Under the pieces are notes generated by a model. The model did not search any database. It was not told the origin of the DNA and saw only the letters and a list, made by a program, of their open reading frames with translations. Positions 42,474 through 53,705 of a DNA stretch of 64,000 nucleotides are shown piece after piece. Every line of letters begins with the position of its first letter. Position 1 is the first letter of the stretch. The stretch comes from an uncultured Prochlorococcus sp. Lineage in GTDB: Bacteria; Cyanobacteriota; Cyanobacteriia; PCC-6307; Cyanobiaceae. The stretch is taken from positions 27,359 through 91,358 of the forward strand of contig CACNQT010000004.1 in the NCBI GenBank assembly GCA_902622705.1. Direction: 5' to 3'. The position numbers and the translations under genes were made by a program.

Positions 42474-44552
42474 TTATTTTCCTATAAGGTCAATTTGTGA
42501 ACGATTATTCGATGAATCTAATTCATATTTCGAATAAGAACCATCTTCCTTCATTACCCAAGAAAAGTAATCATCTTTAATGTAGGTTTGCAAAAGCGAG
42601 TATATTTCAGATTTCAATTCATAATCCTCTATCGGAGTAACAGCTTCTATTCTTCTATCAAGATTTCTTCTCATCCAATCTGCACTCCCAATAAAAACCT
42701 CATTATCACCGTTATTACAAAACCAAAAAATTCTTGAGTGTTCAAGAAAATGGCCAATAATGCTTATGACTTTAATATTTTCACTTAAATTTTTTCTTTG
42801 GGGATATAAACAACAAATACCTCTTATTATAAGACTAATTTTTACTCCCGATTGTGAAGCTAAATAAAGAAGTTTAATTATTTCTGGGTCTACTAAAGAA
42901 TTCATTTTTGCAATTATTTCGGCTTTTTTGCCTTCCTCTGCATTTTTAATTTCTCTCTTTATCAGAAATATAAATTTCTCTCTCATCGATGAGGGAGAAA
43001 CTAATAACTTTTGATAACTTTTTTGTTTAGAAAAACCTGATAAGTAGTTAAATAACTCAAGTAAATCTGATGCAATATCAGGATCAGTTGAAAGTAATCC
43101 TAAATCTGTATAAAACTTTGAAGTATTAGAGTTATAGTTTCCTGTTCCAATATGGAAATAATTCCTTAATCTTCCTTTTTCTTTTCTCACTATTAAGGCT
43201 ATTTTTGTATGTGTTTTAAATCCTATGATTCCATATACAACATGAATTCCAGCTTGTTCAAGCTGTTTTGCCCATTGAATATTATTGTCTTCATCAAATC
43301 TTGCTTTTAGTTCAACAAGAGTCATTACTTCTTTCCCATTCTCTGCAGCTCTCATTAAAGCTGCAATAATAGGAGAATCCTTGGAAACTCGATATAAAGT
43401 AATTTTTATAGCCATTACAAGTGGATCATCAGCTGCTTTGTTTATAAATTCTTCCACTGAAGTTTTAAATAAGTCGTATGGATGATGAAGCAGAATATTT
43501 TTTTTTCTAAGTGTATTAAAAATAGAATTGAGGTTTTTGTTCGAAGGTAATTCTAAATTTTTTAATTTCGGGTGAGTTTTCCCAATGAGTAGATCTTCTT
43601 TTAAATCATCTCTATTAATTTTTGTAAGCTGATTTAAATCGTCAAGGCCTAAAAAACTTTTGCAAAAGTAAATATACTCTTTTTGTATTGAGATACTTTC
43701 AATAAGTAATTTCAGAATATTTTCTGGCATATCCGATTCAACTTCTAATCTAACCACGTCTCCACCTAATCTTCTCTTTTGCAAACTTTGTTCAACGGCT
43801 AAAAGAAGATCATCAGCTTCAAGTTCTTTTAATTCTAAATCTGCATCCCTTGTCACTCTAAAAAAAGAGTAATTTATACATTCCATCCCATTAAATAAAG
43901 TATTTATATTATTCCCAATTAAATCTTCAACACTTATAAAAAAATATGTACTTTCATTACCATCTTGAATAATTTCATTGGGAATTTGTATAAATCTATT
44001 TATATTTTTTGTTGGTATTTTTACTCTGACAAACTGATTTTTAGAATTTTCCCCATCCCTTATTAGTGCTGCCAAATTTAGACTTAAATTACTTATAAAA
44101 GGAAATGGATGTGCTGGATCAACAACTAATGGAGTTAATAAAGGGAAAATAGATGAAGTAAAGTAGTTATTGCACCAATTTTTTTGATTTTCACTTAAGT
44201 CTTTATATTTTTTTATAAGTACACTTTTTTCTCTTAATTCATTAATTAATTCATTATTTATATAGTTTTCTTGAAGATTTGTTAAGTGTTTAACTTCTTT
44301 ATTGATTTTTGTTAATTGCTCTTTAGGGCTAAGTCCATCAATACTTTTTTTTGTAATACCTGCTTCAACTTGAGCCTTTAACGAAGCTACCCTTACCATA
44401 AAAAATTCATCTAGATTATTACTAAAAATTGAACAAAATTTTACTTTATCTAGGATTTTGTATTCCTTTTCCATACCAGTTAGGAGTACTCTTTTATTGA
44501 ATTCAATCCAACTTAATTCTCTATTAATAAAAACATCAGCCTGGCTTTTCAT
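42474..44552 (-). CDS. ppk: polyphosphate kinase
   Basis: FINRELSWIEFNKRVL, ELKARFDEDNNIQWAKQLEQAGIHVVYG, HIGTGNYNSNTSKFYTDLGL, GSADWMRRNLDRRIE. Confidence 0.97.
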   Translation of the reverse strand: MKSQADVFINRELSWIEFNKRVLLTGMEKEYKILDKVKFCSIFSNNLDEFFMVRVASLKAQVEAGITKKSIDGLSPKEQLTKINKEVKHLTNLQENYINNELINELREKSVLIKKYKDLSENQKNWCNNYFTSSIFPLLTPLVVDPAHPFPFISNLSLNLAALIRDGENSKNQFVRVKIPTKNINRFIQIPNEIIQDGNESTYFFISVEDLIGNNINTLFNGMECINYSFFRVTRDADLELKELEADDLLLAVEQSLQKRRLGGDVVRLEVESDMPENILKLLIESISIQKEYIYFCKSFLGLDDLNQLTKINRDDLKEDLLIGKTHPKLKNLELPSNKNLNSIFNTLRKKNILLHHPYDLFKTSVEEFINKAADDPLVMAIKITLYRVSKDSPIIAALMRAAENGKEVMTLVELKARFDEDNNIQWAKQLEQAGIHVVYGIIGFKTHTKIALIVRKEKGRLRNYFHIGTGNYNSNTSKFYTDLGLLSTDPDIASDLLELFNYLSGFSKQKSYQKLLVSPSSMREKFIFLIKREIKNAEEGKKAEIIAKMNSLVDPEIIKLLYLASQSGVKISLIIRGICCLYPQRKNLSENIKVISIIGHFLEHSRIFWFCNNGDNEVFIGSADWMRRNLDRRIEAVTPIEDYELKSEIYSLLQTYIKDDYFSWVMKEDGSYSKYELDSSNNRSQIDLIGK

Positions 44553-45835
44553 TAAGATACTTTTGAATTTTGATTGTTAAAAGAATTATTATTTTTACCC
44601 TCTGCAATAAGGTATATCATGAAAAGCAAGATAACGGAACCAGCTATAAAAGGTGATTTAGGACCAAAACTATCATAAACCCTTCCTGCCATTGCAATAC
44701 CTAAAACCCCTCCAAGACTCTGCAGACCCTGAAGGTTACTTAGAATTGAGCCTTGTTTATCAATGTCTAATTTTTTTGATATTAGTGCTCTTAACGTGGG
44801 CGTAATTAATCCTGCCCCAACGGCTAAAAATGAAACAGCTGAGTAAATATTAATTGTCGCATTTTCTTTTGGAGCAGTTATTAAAAGGGCACACGCCACA
44901 AGAATAAAGCCTGATCCAATAAGTGTTAATCGCATTTCGCCAAATTGCTTTACCAGAGGCCCAATTAATCCTCCCTGAACGATAATTGCAATGATTCCTA
45001 CTACAACAAGAGTTCCGCTTGATGCTTTGGTAGTCCAGTTTAAAGATTCTTGGAGGAAAAATATAAGGATATTAGTCAATCCAGTAAAAGCAATAAAGTA
45101 AATAAAAAAAGCTAATGATAATTTTTTAATCTTTTCTTCTTTGAAAACTTTAAATAGAGCTTTTAAAGGGTTTTTAAAAGCAGTTTTTGAGTTATTTATT
45201 TCACTATTAGGCTTGGTTTCTGGTAAGTAAAAAAATACAAGGAGAAAATTTATTATTGGAATGATTGAGGCTATCAAAACTGGAATAATAAAATTATTAT
45301 TTGTATTTCTTGCAAAAATTACAACAAAAATATTACCTAAGAAAAAACTTAAACCAAAAGCTACACCAATAAGACCAAATGTTTTTGCTCTTTTTTCAGG
45401 GCTTGAAATATCTGCAAGAATTGTTGTTGCAGTAGCTGCAGTCCCCCCACTTAAACCGTCAATAAGTCTCGCTAAAAATAATAAAAATAACGGGATAGTG
45501 GCTATTGAATTTGACCAATTAAAAAGAACTGTAAAAGATAATATTGATATTCCAATTACTGAACCAGTAATACAAAAAAGAGTGACAGGTCTTCTTCCAT
45601 ATCTATCACTCATAAGTCCTATAAAAGGAGATGCTGTAAATTGAGCTAATTGGTAAGTGCATGATAATAAACCATATGTACTTGCTTTAGAGTCAAAAAG
45701 TAAAACAAAAGAGGGTAATATGGGTAACAGTATACTTTCACTTAAACGATCATTTAGAAGAGTGATAAACGCACTAAGGAGAGTAAATTTTTTATTTGGT
45801 TTTAATAAACTTTCTTTCACAATATTTACCTTCAT
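44552..45835 (-). CDS. MFS transporter
   Basis: 12-TM-like hydrophobicity, GLMSDRYGRRPV motif, second-half VKQFGEMR. Confidence 0.9.
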   Translation of the reverse strand: MKVNIVKESLLKPNKKFTLLSAFITLLNDRLSESILLPILPSFVLLFDSKASTYGLLSCTYQLAQFTASPFIGLMSDRYGRRPVTLFCITGSVIGISILSFTVLFNWSNSIATIPLFLLFLARLIDGLSGGTAATATTILADISSPEKRAKTFGLIGVAFGLSFFLGNIFVVIFARNTNNNFIIPVLIASIIPIINFLLVFFYLPETKPNSEINNSKTAFKNPLKALFKVFKEEKIKKLSLAFFIYFIAFTGLTNILIFFLQESLNWTTKASSGTLVVVGIIAIIVQGGLIGPLVKQFGEMRLTLIGSGFILVACALLITAPKENATINIYSAVSFLAVGAGLITPTLRALISKKLDIDKQGSILSNLQGLQSLGGVLGIAMAGRVYDSFGPKSPFIAGSVILLFMIYLIAEGKNNNSFNNQNSKVS

Positions 45836-45859
45836 TGCGATTAACTTTTACTACCATAC

Positions 45860-46681
45860 TTGTTAATGGAGATTATTGTGCCCGGCATTGTTTATTTAGT
45901 TGGAGCAGGTCCTGGTGACCCCGAGCTTTTGACTCTTAAAGCTTTACGCCTAATAAAAAATTGTGATGCATTAGTTCATGATGCTTTAATCCCTGATGAA
46001 ATAACAAAAGAGGCAGGAAAAAATACAGAAATTTTTCATGTAGGCAAAAGAGCTGGGAAGTGTTCTGTACCTCAGGCTGAGACTAATGATCTTATTTTGA
46101 AATTAGCAAAAGAAGGCAAAAATGTTGTAAGGCTTAAAGGGGGAGATCCGTTCGTTTTTTCTAGAGGTGGCGAAGAGGTATCGATTTTAGAGAAAAATGG
46201 AATTTCAGTTGAAATCGTTCCTGGTATTACTTCTGGTATAGCTGCACCCACATATTTTGGTATTCCACTTACCCATAGAGATGCTGCGAGTTCCGTAACT
46301 TTTGTTACTGGACATGAGCGTGTAGATAAGGAAAAAAAGACAGTTAATTGGAGAGATTTAGCTAAATCATCAGATAGCTTAGTAATTTTTATGGGTATAA
46401 AAAATATTGAATTTATTGTGAAAGAGTTAATTCTAGGTGGTTTAGATAGGAGTACTAAATGTGCTGTAATTCAAGAAGCTACTTTAAAAAATCAAAAATG
46501 TTTGATAGAGAAATTAGATAATCTTCCAGATAAAATCAAAGAAAAAGAATTTTTAGCTCCATCAATTATCATTATTGGAAAAATTGTTGAATTTAAGATT
46601 AATAACAATATAACTAAATTATCTGATGTCTATTTACCAGATATTAATAAAGTTCAACTATATAATAAATCCCAAAAGTAA
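45860..46681 (+). CDS. cobA: uroporphyrinogen-III C-methyltransferase
   Basis: VYLVGAGPGDPELLTLKAL, VRLKGGDPFVFSRGGEE, PGITSGIAAPTYFGIPLTHRD. Confidence 0.95.
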   Translation: MLMEIIVPGIVYLVGAGPGDPELLTLKALRLIKNCDALVHDALIPDEITKEAGKNTEIFHVGKRAGKCSVPQAETNDLILKLAKEGKNVVRLKGGDPFVFSRGGEEVSILEKNGISVEIVPGITSGIAAPTYFGIPLTHRDAASSVTFVTGHERVDKEKKTVNWRDLAKSSDSLVIFMGIKNIEFIVKELILGGLDRSTKCAVIQEATLKNQKCLIEKLDNLPDKIKEKEFLAPSIIIIGKIVEFKINNNITKLSDVYLPDINKVQLYNKSQK

Positions 46682-47481
46682 ATTGGATCGAATTTAGGTT
46701 TAATCTTTATATCATTAACTTGATTAATTTGTCTGCAAGATAAGCTATTAATTGCAACTATTATGTCATCATTTTGAAATTCTGGAGGAATTAATTCTTC
46801 TTTTACAATTTTCAATTTTAAAGCTTCAGAAACCATAATTCCTTCTAAACAGCCGCTCTCTTTTCTAGGAGTTATCCATTTATTATTTCTTTTAATTAGA
46901 AGATTAAATGTACTTCCACAACAAAGTTCACCTGACGTATTCAAAAGAATAGAATCATCAAATGATTTTTTATTAGCTTCTGTCAAAACTTGTATTGCCT
47001 GATTATATGAAAATGTTTTGCATTTACTTATAAGACTGAATTCATTTATTTTTTCTGTTTGACTAATGCAAACACTTATCGGATTAAAATTTGGTTTGAT
47101 TCTATAGAACTCAAGCCATAAATTATCCAACTCTTTTGGCTCTGAAGTGCTATCAATTGTTAGTGTTCGACCTTCATTAGTTCCTCGACTATAGTTTATT
47201 CTTACTGAAGCAAATTGATCATTTTTAAGCGATAACTTTTTAATTCCATCATTAATAAGTTGTCTTAAAGTTAATTTATTTATTTTGAGATTAATATTTA
47301 AAATCTTGCTACTTTTTTCTAATCTTTTCAGATGTTCATCAAAAAGAATAGGTTTGTTTTCTTTTATCAAAATTGTTTCAAATATACCATCAGCAAATTT
47401 TAATCCTCTATTATTAGCAGCAATAAATATTCTATCAATATCCAACCATTGATCCTTGTGCCAGCCTAATGTCTCAATCAT
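46654..47481 (-). CDS. pabC: aminotransferase class IV, probable 4-amino-4-deoxychorismate lyase
   Basis: NNRGLKFADGIFETILIKENKPILFDEHLKRL; context next to pabB. Confidence 0.82.
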   Translation of the reverse strand: MIETLGWHKDQWLDIDRIFIAANNRGLKFADGIFETILIKENKPILFDEHLKRLEKSSKILNINLKINKLTLRQLINDGIKKLSLKNDQFASVRINYSRGTNEGRTLTIDSTSEPKELDNLWLEFYRIKPNFNPISVCISQTEKINEFSLISKCKTFSYNQAIQVLTEANKKSFDDSILLNTSGELCCGSTFNLLIKRNNKWITPRKESGCLEGIMVSEALKLKIVKEELIPPEFQNDDIIVAINSLSCRQINQVNDIKIKPKFDPIYFWDLLYS

Positions 47482-48794
47482 TTTAGTGAATCAATTAACG
47501 GTAAAAGTTTCCACTTTAGTTCATCAGTTTCCTCTTCAGGGTTTGAGTCAATAACTATTCCGCAACCAGCATATATATTTATTTTTTTGTCTTTAATTAA
47601 AAATGATCTTATTAGTATATTGCTGTCAAACTCTCCATTCCAGTCAAGCTTCAAAAATGAGCCACAGTATGGTCCGCGCTCATATTCTTCTAATTCAAAA
47701 AGTCTCTGGCATGATCTTAATTTAGGTGCTCCAGTTATAGAGCCGCCAGGCCAACAAGCTTTTAGTAAATCAATCCAGTTCTTATCTTTTTTTAATTTGC
47801 CCCTGATTACTGAAGTTAGATGATGAACTTTTAAGAAACTTTCAAGTTTTAATATTTCTGGAACCATAATACTTCCTGTTTCGCAAACTTTACTTAAATC
47901 ATTTCTTATTAGGTCAACAATCATAATATTTTCGGCTCTATCTTTTTCGTTCGTTATTAAATCAATAGCATTAAGTGCGTCTTGATTTAAATCTTTATCT
48001 CTGGATCTAGTTCCTTTGATAGGTCTTGATTCTACAAAATTTTGATTATCTATTTTTATAAATCTTTCTGGCGAAGTAGATAATACAGCCTCTTTAAAAT
48101 TATTATTATTTATTATTATTCCTCCAAAAGGAGCTCTTAATTTCTTTCTTATTTTCAAATAAATATCTAGAGGATTATAGTTTTTGGAAGATTCAATTTC
48201 GCATTTAGTTGTTAGGTTTGCTTGAAATATATCCCCTAGGGAAATTAATTTTTTCAATTTTAAAATATTTTTCTGAAATTTTTCAGTCATTTCGTCCAAA
48301 TTTATTTTTGAAAAATCAAAATTCAAATTTGTTTTAATAATATTTTCTTCTTCAATATTTTTTATATTGTTGATTATGTTTTTATAATTCATCAGTTCAG
48401 ATGAGTTTGTGCCTTCGATAATTATTTCTTTTTTTATTAAATTACATTTAATGATTGGATCATATGATGCAATCCATAAAGTTGCCATATTAGATTTTCT
48501 CCATGGGTTTTTTGGTTCTATGTAAACTCCAGCTTCATAACTTAACCATCCGATCCAAAATCCTTTTTCAATATTTTTTAAATTGTTAAATGGATTATTA
48601 GTTTTGTCTAAGTTATTGATATCTCTTGATTGGATTATTTTTTTAGGTTTAATTCCTATTATTGACCATTCCCCATTTTCTTTGCCATCACTGTCTAGCC
48701 AAGCTAATCCTTTATCTCCGAATTTTTTTGTTAGAACAAGCGTAATCAGTGCTGGATCTATCCATTTTTCTAGAATTATTTTTTTTATTTTCAT
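47478..48794 (-). CDS. pabB: aminodeoxychorismate synthase component I / anthranilate synthase I-like
   Basis: LISLGDIFQANLT, PERFIKI, VESRPIKGTRSR, NIMIVDLIRNDL, GGSITGAPK. Confidence 0.9.
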   Translation of the reverse strand: MKIKKIILEKWIDPALITLVLTKKFGDKGLAWLDSDGKENGEWSIIGIKPKKIIQSRDINNLDKTNNPFNNLKNIEKGFWIGWLSYEAGVYIEPKNPWRKSNMATLWIASYDPIIKCNLIKKEIIIEGTNSSELMNYKNIINNIKNIEEENIIKTNLNFDFSKINLDEMTEKFQKNILKLKKLISLGDIFQANLTTKCEIESSKNYNPLDIYLKIRKKLRAPFGGIIINNNNFKEAVLSTSPERFIKIDNQNFVESRPIKGTRSRDKDLNQDALNAIDLITNEKDRAENIMIVDLIRNDLSKVCETGSIMVPEILKLESFLKVHHLTSVIRGKLKKDKNWIDLLKACWPGGSITGAPKLRSCQRLFELEEYERGPYCGSFLKLDWNGEFDSNILIRSFLIKDKKINIYAGCGIVIDSNPEEETDELKWKLLPLIDSLK

Positions 48795-49465
48795 TTTTTA
48801 TTATTGTTGTTAAGGAATTTTTCATAAGCGGCATTTCTAATTCTGCAGCTATCACACTTGCCGCATGGTTTTGAATTACCCGAATAACAACTCCATGTTT
48901 TATCTAAAGGGACATGATTAGCAAAAGCTAATTTAATAATTTCCTCTTTATTTAAATCTAATAGTGGCGTCCAAAGTTTTATTGGATTATTTTCTCTTCC
49001 TCTTCTATTGGCTAAATCTGCTAATTCTTGAAATTTTTTAATGTAGTCAGGTCTGCAATCTGGATAACCAGAATAATCTAGTGCATTAACTCCTAATCCT
49101 ATAAAATCAGCATTTATTGCTTCGGCATAACTTAGTGCAACGGAAATAAATATAGTATTTCTCCCAGGAACATAAGTATTAGGAATTTTATTAGTTTGTA
49201 CTCCTTCTTTTGGAATATTTTTTTGAGTGTCAGTTAATGACGAGCCTCCCCATAAAGATAAGTCAAGTTTAATGATTTTAAATTCTTCGATATCAAAGTG
49301 TTTTGCAATTATTGATGCAGAATTTAATTCTTTTTTATGACGTTGACCGTAGTCAAATGAAAGGCCAAAAATTTTAGCTTCGGATTTTTTTGCGATACCA
49401 GTAACTGTAGAAGAATCTAAACCTCCAGATAATAAAACTACTATCGATTTATTTTTAAGAATCAT
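48791..49465 (-). CDS. queC: 7-cyano-7-deazaguanine synthase
   Basis: VLLSGGLDSSTVTGIA, LSFDYGQRHKKEL, TWSCYSGNSKPCGKCDSCRIR. Confidence 0.97.
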   Translation of the reverse strand: MILKNKSIVVLLSGGLDSSTVTGIAKKSEAKIFGLSFDYGQRHKKELNSASIIAKHFDIEEFKIIKLDLSLWGGSSLTDTQKNIPKEGVQTNKIPNTYVPGRNTIFISVALSYAEAINADFIGLGVNALDYSGYPDCRPDYIKKFQELADLANRRGRENNPIKLWTPLLDLNKEEIIKLAFANHVPLDKTWSCYSGNSKPCGKCDSCRIRNAAYEKFLNNNNKK

Positions 49466-49471
49466 ATGTTT

Positions 49472-50149
49472 TCAATTAATATTTAAGTATTTGTGAGTTT
49501 GAAGGCTCAATTTCCAATCTGGATTATTTTTTACGAAATCAATAGCAAGAGAAAAACCATTCGCATTGTTCCATGCTGGCTGTAAATAAAAAATTTTATC
49601 TTCTTTTTTTAAGCTATCTTCACTTTTAGAGAGTTTATATTGTTTTAAAGTTTCTTTTTTTATTTGAATAGCAAATTCAATATCTTCTATTTCATTTATG
49701 ATTATTTTGATTTCATTACAGTTTTTTAAAAAATAATTTTTTGGAGGAGAGTGTCTTTTAGGAGATAAAGTAATCCAGTCATAGCTTCCTGATATCGAAT
49801 TAACTCCACTTGTCTCAATATGAATCTTCATTGGCTTTTGTTCTTCTCCCATCGTCATTTTTTTTATGGCTTTGCAAAAATTATCCAAGTTATGTTGTAA
49901 AGGTTCTCCACCTGTAATAACGCAAAAAGATGCTCCTTTTTCTCTGGCAATTTTTATATGATCTATTATTTTTTCAATTGATATAGAAGGGTGTTTTTTC
50001 TCGTCCCATGAATTCTTGGTATCGCACCACGAACATCCAACTTTACATCCCGCTAATCTTACAAAAAAAGCACTTTTTCCAGCGTGATAACCTTCACCTT
50101 GTAATGAATGGAATTGTTCGACTAAGGGTAAAAAATTTGTCATTTTCAT
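49472..50149 (-). CDS. queE: 7-carboxy-7-deazaguanine synthase
   Basis: FHSLQGEGYHAGKSAFFVRLAGCKVGCSWCDTKNSW radical-SAM-like motif; ITGGEPLQHNL. Confidence 0.94.
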   Translation of the reverse strand: MKMTNFLPLVEQFHSLQGEGYHAGKSAFFVRLAGCKVGCSWCDTKNSWDEKKHPSISIEKIIDHIKIAREKGASFCVITGGEPLQHNLDNFCKAIKKMTMGEEQKPMKIHIETSGVNSISGSYDWITLSPKRHSPPKNYFLKNCNEIKIIINEIEDIEFAIQIKKETLKQYKLSKSEDSLKKEDKIFYLQPAWNNANGFSLAIDFVKNNPDWKLSLQTHKYLNIN

Positions 50150-50167
50150 TCAAAAAAATAAAGAATA

Positions 50168-51778
50168 TTAATTTGATTGAGCTAACTTATCTTGAGAGGC
50201 TTTTATTAAACCTTTAAATAAAGGATGAGGTTTGCCAGGTCGTGATAAAAACTCAGGATGATATTGACATGCTAAGAAGTATGGATGATTTTCTAACTCA
50301 ATTAACTCAACTAATCTGCCATCTGGTGAAGTACCACTAATTTTGTATCCAGAATCTAAAAAACTTTGTTTGTAGTAATTATTAAATTCGTATCTATGTC
50401 GATGTCTCTCATAAATAACATCCTCATTATATAAGTTTTTTCCAGTTGTATTTTTTGTCAATCTACATGGATAAACTCCAAGTCTCATTGTCCCACCTAA
50501 ATCAACTACATCTTCCTGTTCTGGTAATAAATGTATCACTGGATTGGGAGTGTTTGGGTCTAGTTCTGAACTAGATGCATCTGGAAGATTAGCTACATTC
50601 CTGGCCCATTCTATAACTGCACATTGCATACCAAGGCACAAACCTAAAAAGGGAATTTTATTTTCTCTTGCGAATTTTATAGCCGAAATTTTTCCATTGA
50701 CTCCTCTATTGCCAAATCCCCCGGGTACCACAATTGCATCAACTTTATTTAAGTAAGTTTCTGCTGAATTTTTTTCTATCATTTCCGCACTTACCCAATG
50801 TAAATCTAAAAAAGCCTTTTGTTCAATGCATGCATGTCTTAAGGCTTCGACTACAGATAAATATGCATCTCCGAGTTCAATGTATTTACCTACTAAAGCA
50901 ACTTTGATTGGAGCTCCAGGATTTCTTAGGTTGTGTATGAGTTGCTCCCAATGTTTCAAATCACATTTTTTATCTTCAAGTTCTAAATACTTCAGGGTTT
51001 CTTTGCATAAACCTTCTTTTTTTAAAGAAAGAGGTACAGAATAAATACTATCTGCGTCTAAAGCTTCTATTACTGAATTAATATTTACTCCACAAAATCC
51101 ACTAAGTTTCTTTTTAAGACCTTCATTTATTGATTTATCACTTCGGCATACAAGTAAATCTGGCTGAATTCCAATTGATCTTAATTCTTTCACTGAATGT
51201 TGTGTTGGTTTAGTTTTTATTTCGCCAGAGGTTTTGATGTAAGGAAGTAATGTTACGTGTATGTATGCAACATCATTCTTATTGACATCATTTTTGAATT
51301 CTCTTATTGCCTCTAAAAAAGGCAAAGATTCAATATCACCAACTGTTCCACCAATTTCAGTAATTATAATATCTGCATTACTGTTGGCGGCTACTCTATG
51401 AATTCTTTCTCTTATTTCTCCAGTTATGTGAGGTATTACTTGCACAGTTCCACCGTCATAACTACCTCTTCTTTCTTTATTGATAACTGCTTGATAGATA
51501 GATCCCGTAGTCACACTATTTAACCTAGTCATTGCAGTATCAGTAAATCTTTCATAATGACCTAAATCTAGATCGGTTTCAGCCCCATCTTCGGTTACAA
51601 ATACTTCTCCATGTTGGAAAGGGCTCATTGTTCCTGGATCAACATTTAGATATGGATCTAGTTTTAATATTGAAACACTATATCCTCTAGACTTTAATAA
51701 TCTTCCTAAGCTTGCAGCTACAATTCCTTTACCAATGCTAGAAACTACTCCTCCAGTGACAAATACAAATTTTGACAT
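50168..51778 (-). CDS. pyrG: CTP synthase
   Basis: [53 protein letters not shown]. Confidence 0.98.
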   Translation of the reverse strand: MSKFVFVTGGVVSSIGKGIVAASLGRLLKSRGYSVSILKLDPYLNVDPGTMSPFQHGEVFVTEDGAETDLDLGHYERFTDTAMTRLNSVTTGSIYQAVINKERRGSYDGGTVQVIPHITGEIRERIHRVAANSNADIIITEIGGTVGDIESLPFLEAIREFKNDVNKNDVAYIHVTLLPYIKTSGEIKTKPTQHSVKELRSIGIQPDLLVCRSDKSINEGLKKKLSGFCGVNINSVIEALDADSIYSVPLSLKKEGLCKETLKYLELEDKKCDLKHWEQLIHNLRNPGAPIKVALVGKYIELGDAYLSVVEALRHACIEQKAFLDLHWVSAEMIEKNSAETYLNKVDAIVVPGGFGNRGVNGKISAIKFARENKIPFLGLCLGMQCAVIEWARNVANLPDASSSELDPNTPNPVIHLLPEQEDVVDLGGTMRLGVYPCRLTKNTTGKNLYNEDVIYERHRHRYEFNNYYKQSFLDSGYKISGTSPDGRLVELIELENHPYFLACQYHPEFLSRPGKPHPLFKGLIKASQDKLAQSN

Positions 51779-51853
51779 TAAATATTTTTAATTAAGCACA
51801 GCCTCCTTATACTTTATTTAAACAAAAAACTTTTAGAACATCCATATATATTC

Positions 51854-53650
51854 TTATTCATCAATTGTTATTTCAATATCTAATTCTTTTAATTGTGATT
51901 CAGAGACATTGGAAGGTGCATTTGTGAGAAGACATTTTGCTTGTTGATTTTTTGGAAAAGCAATGGTTTCTCTGATTGAATCTGCACCAATGATCAGCAT
52001 GGTAATACGATCCAATCCAAACGCTATTCCACCATGAGGAGGAGCACCCATTTCTAAGGCTTCTATTAAAAATCCAAATTTTTCATCAATCTCTTTATCA
52101 GTAAGTCCTACCGTTTTCAGAACCTCCCTTTGTAAGTTAGCCTCATGAATACGTAAAGAGCCACCTCCTAACTCCAATCCATTGAGAACCAAGTCATATG
52201 CATTTGCTGTAGAGCTCTTAATTTCTTTTTTCAAGTTTTCAGAATCTTTAGATTTTATATTTTTTGGAGAACAAAAAGGATGATGTAAAGCTTCATATCT
52301 ATTTTCATCTTCATTCCTCTCAAACATAGGGAAGTCAGTTACCCATAAGAAATTCCATTTACTTTTATCAATAAGATTTAAGTCTTTTGCGATATATTGT
52401 CTAACCCTATCTAATGACTGATTGACAATTTGTTTATCTCCAGCTCCTAAGAGGATTAAGTCTCCATCTTTTGCTTCTGTGATTTTTAAAATATCAGCTA
52501 CATGCTCTTCACTTAAATTATTTTTAATTGCCCCAATAGTCTCAAGTTCATCTCCTTTGACCCTTATAAAGGCTAAACCACCAGCTCCTGCATCTTGAGC
52601 TACTTGGAAGATGTCACCTCCTGGTTTAATTCTTACGTTGCTAATACTTGAATTGCCTCCTTTGACTGTTATGGATTTTATATAACCTCCAGACTTAATT
52701 GCCTTGGTGAAAATATTAAATCCAATATCACCTAATACTCCTCCTAAATCTTTCAATAACATTTGATATCTAGTATCTGGTCTATCAGTGCCGTAATTAT
52801 CCATTGCTGCTTGCCATGTCATTCTTGGAAAAGCATTATTAAAATTAATATTTAACACTTCTTTCCATATTTTTTTTATGAGACTTTCATTAAAAGAAAT
52901 TATTTCTTCTTCGCCAATAAAGCTCATCTCAATATCTAATTGAGTAAACTCTGGTTGTCTATCTGCCCTTAAGTCTTCATCACGGAAACATTTTGCGATT
53001 TGATAATACTTATCTAAGCCCCCAACCATTAAAAGTTGTTTAAATAGTTGTGGGGATTGAGGTAAAGCAAAAAATTCTCCATTTGAAAGACGTGCAGGAA
53101 CAAGAAAATCGCGAGCGCCTTCAGGAGTTGACTTTGTAAGTAATGGGGTCTCTACTTCTGTAAATTCAAAATTATCAAGAAATTCTCTAGCAACTTTAAT
53201 AATCTTATGTCTTGTTTTTAAATTTTCTAGTAATTTTCCCCTTCTTAAATCAAGGTATCTATATTTTAATCTGAGTTCCTCTTTTGTATTTTCATAATCA
53301 TGTATAGATACTGAAAAAGGTAGGTTGTTTTTAATTTGGTTGAGAATTTGCAAATCTTTAACCTTAAGCTCTAACTCTCCAGTACTTAAATTTGTATTTA
53401 TGGATTCTTTGGGCCTTTCATTAATAATTCCGCTAACCATTATTACTGTTTCATTTCTTAGAGTTTCTGCCTGTTTAAATAGATCTTCACCATCATCGGG
53501 GTTAATTGTTATTTGTAGGAATCCACTATGGTCTCTTAAATCAATAAAAATTACACCACCATGATCTCTTCTTCTATCTACCCATCCGCATAAATTAACT
53601 AATTTACCAATATCTGTATTATTGAGTTCTTTGCAAATTTTGTTTCTCAT
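51854..53650 (-). CDS. aspS: aspartyl-tRNA synthetase
   Basis: [74 protein letters not shown]. Confidence 0.98.
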   Translation of the reverse strand: MRNKICKELNNTDIGKLVNLCGWVDRRRDHGGVIFIDLRDHSGFLQITINPDDGEDLFKQAETLRNETVIMVSGIINERPKESINTNLSTGELELKVKDLQILNQIKNNLPFSVSIHDYENTKEELRLKYRYLDLRRGKLLENLKTRHKIIKVAREFLDNFEFTEVETPLLTKSTPEGARDFLVPARLSNGEFFALPQSPQLFKQLLMVGGLDKYYQIAKCFRDEDLRADRQPEFTQLDIEMSFIGEEEIISFNESLIKKIWKEVLNINFNNAFPRMTWQAAMDNYGTDRPDTRYQMLLKDLGGVLGDIGFNIFTKAIKSGGYIKSITVKGGNSSISNVRIKPGGDIFQVAQDAGAGGLAFIRVKGDELETIGAIKNNLSEEHVADILKITEAKDGDLILLGAGDKQIVNQSLDRVRQYIAKDLNLIDKSKWNFLWVTDFPMFERNEDENRYEALHHPFCSPKNIKSKDSENLKKEIKSSTANAYDLVLNGLELGGGSLRIHEANLQREVLKTVGLTDKEIDEKFGFLIEALEMGAPPHGGIAFGLDRITMLIIGADSIRETIAFPKNQQAKCLLTNAPSNVSESQLKELDIEITIDE

Positions 53651-53705
53651 CTAAGTATGATTTATTTATCAATAACTTATAATAATTCTTTGAGGGTAAA
53701 TTTAG

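Noticed and set aside
45261-45644. 127-aa + strand ORF antisense to the MFS transporter
   Set aside because: No domain; consistent with antisense of hydrophobic codons
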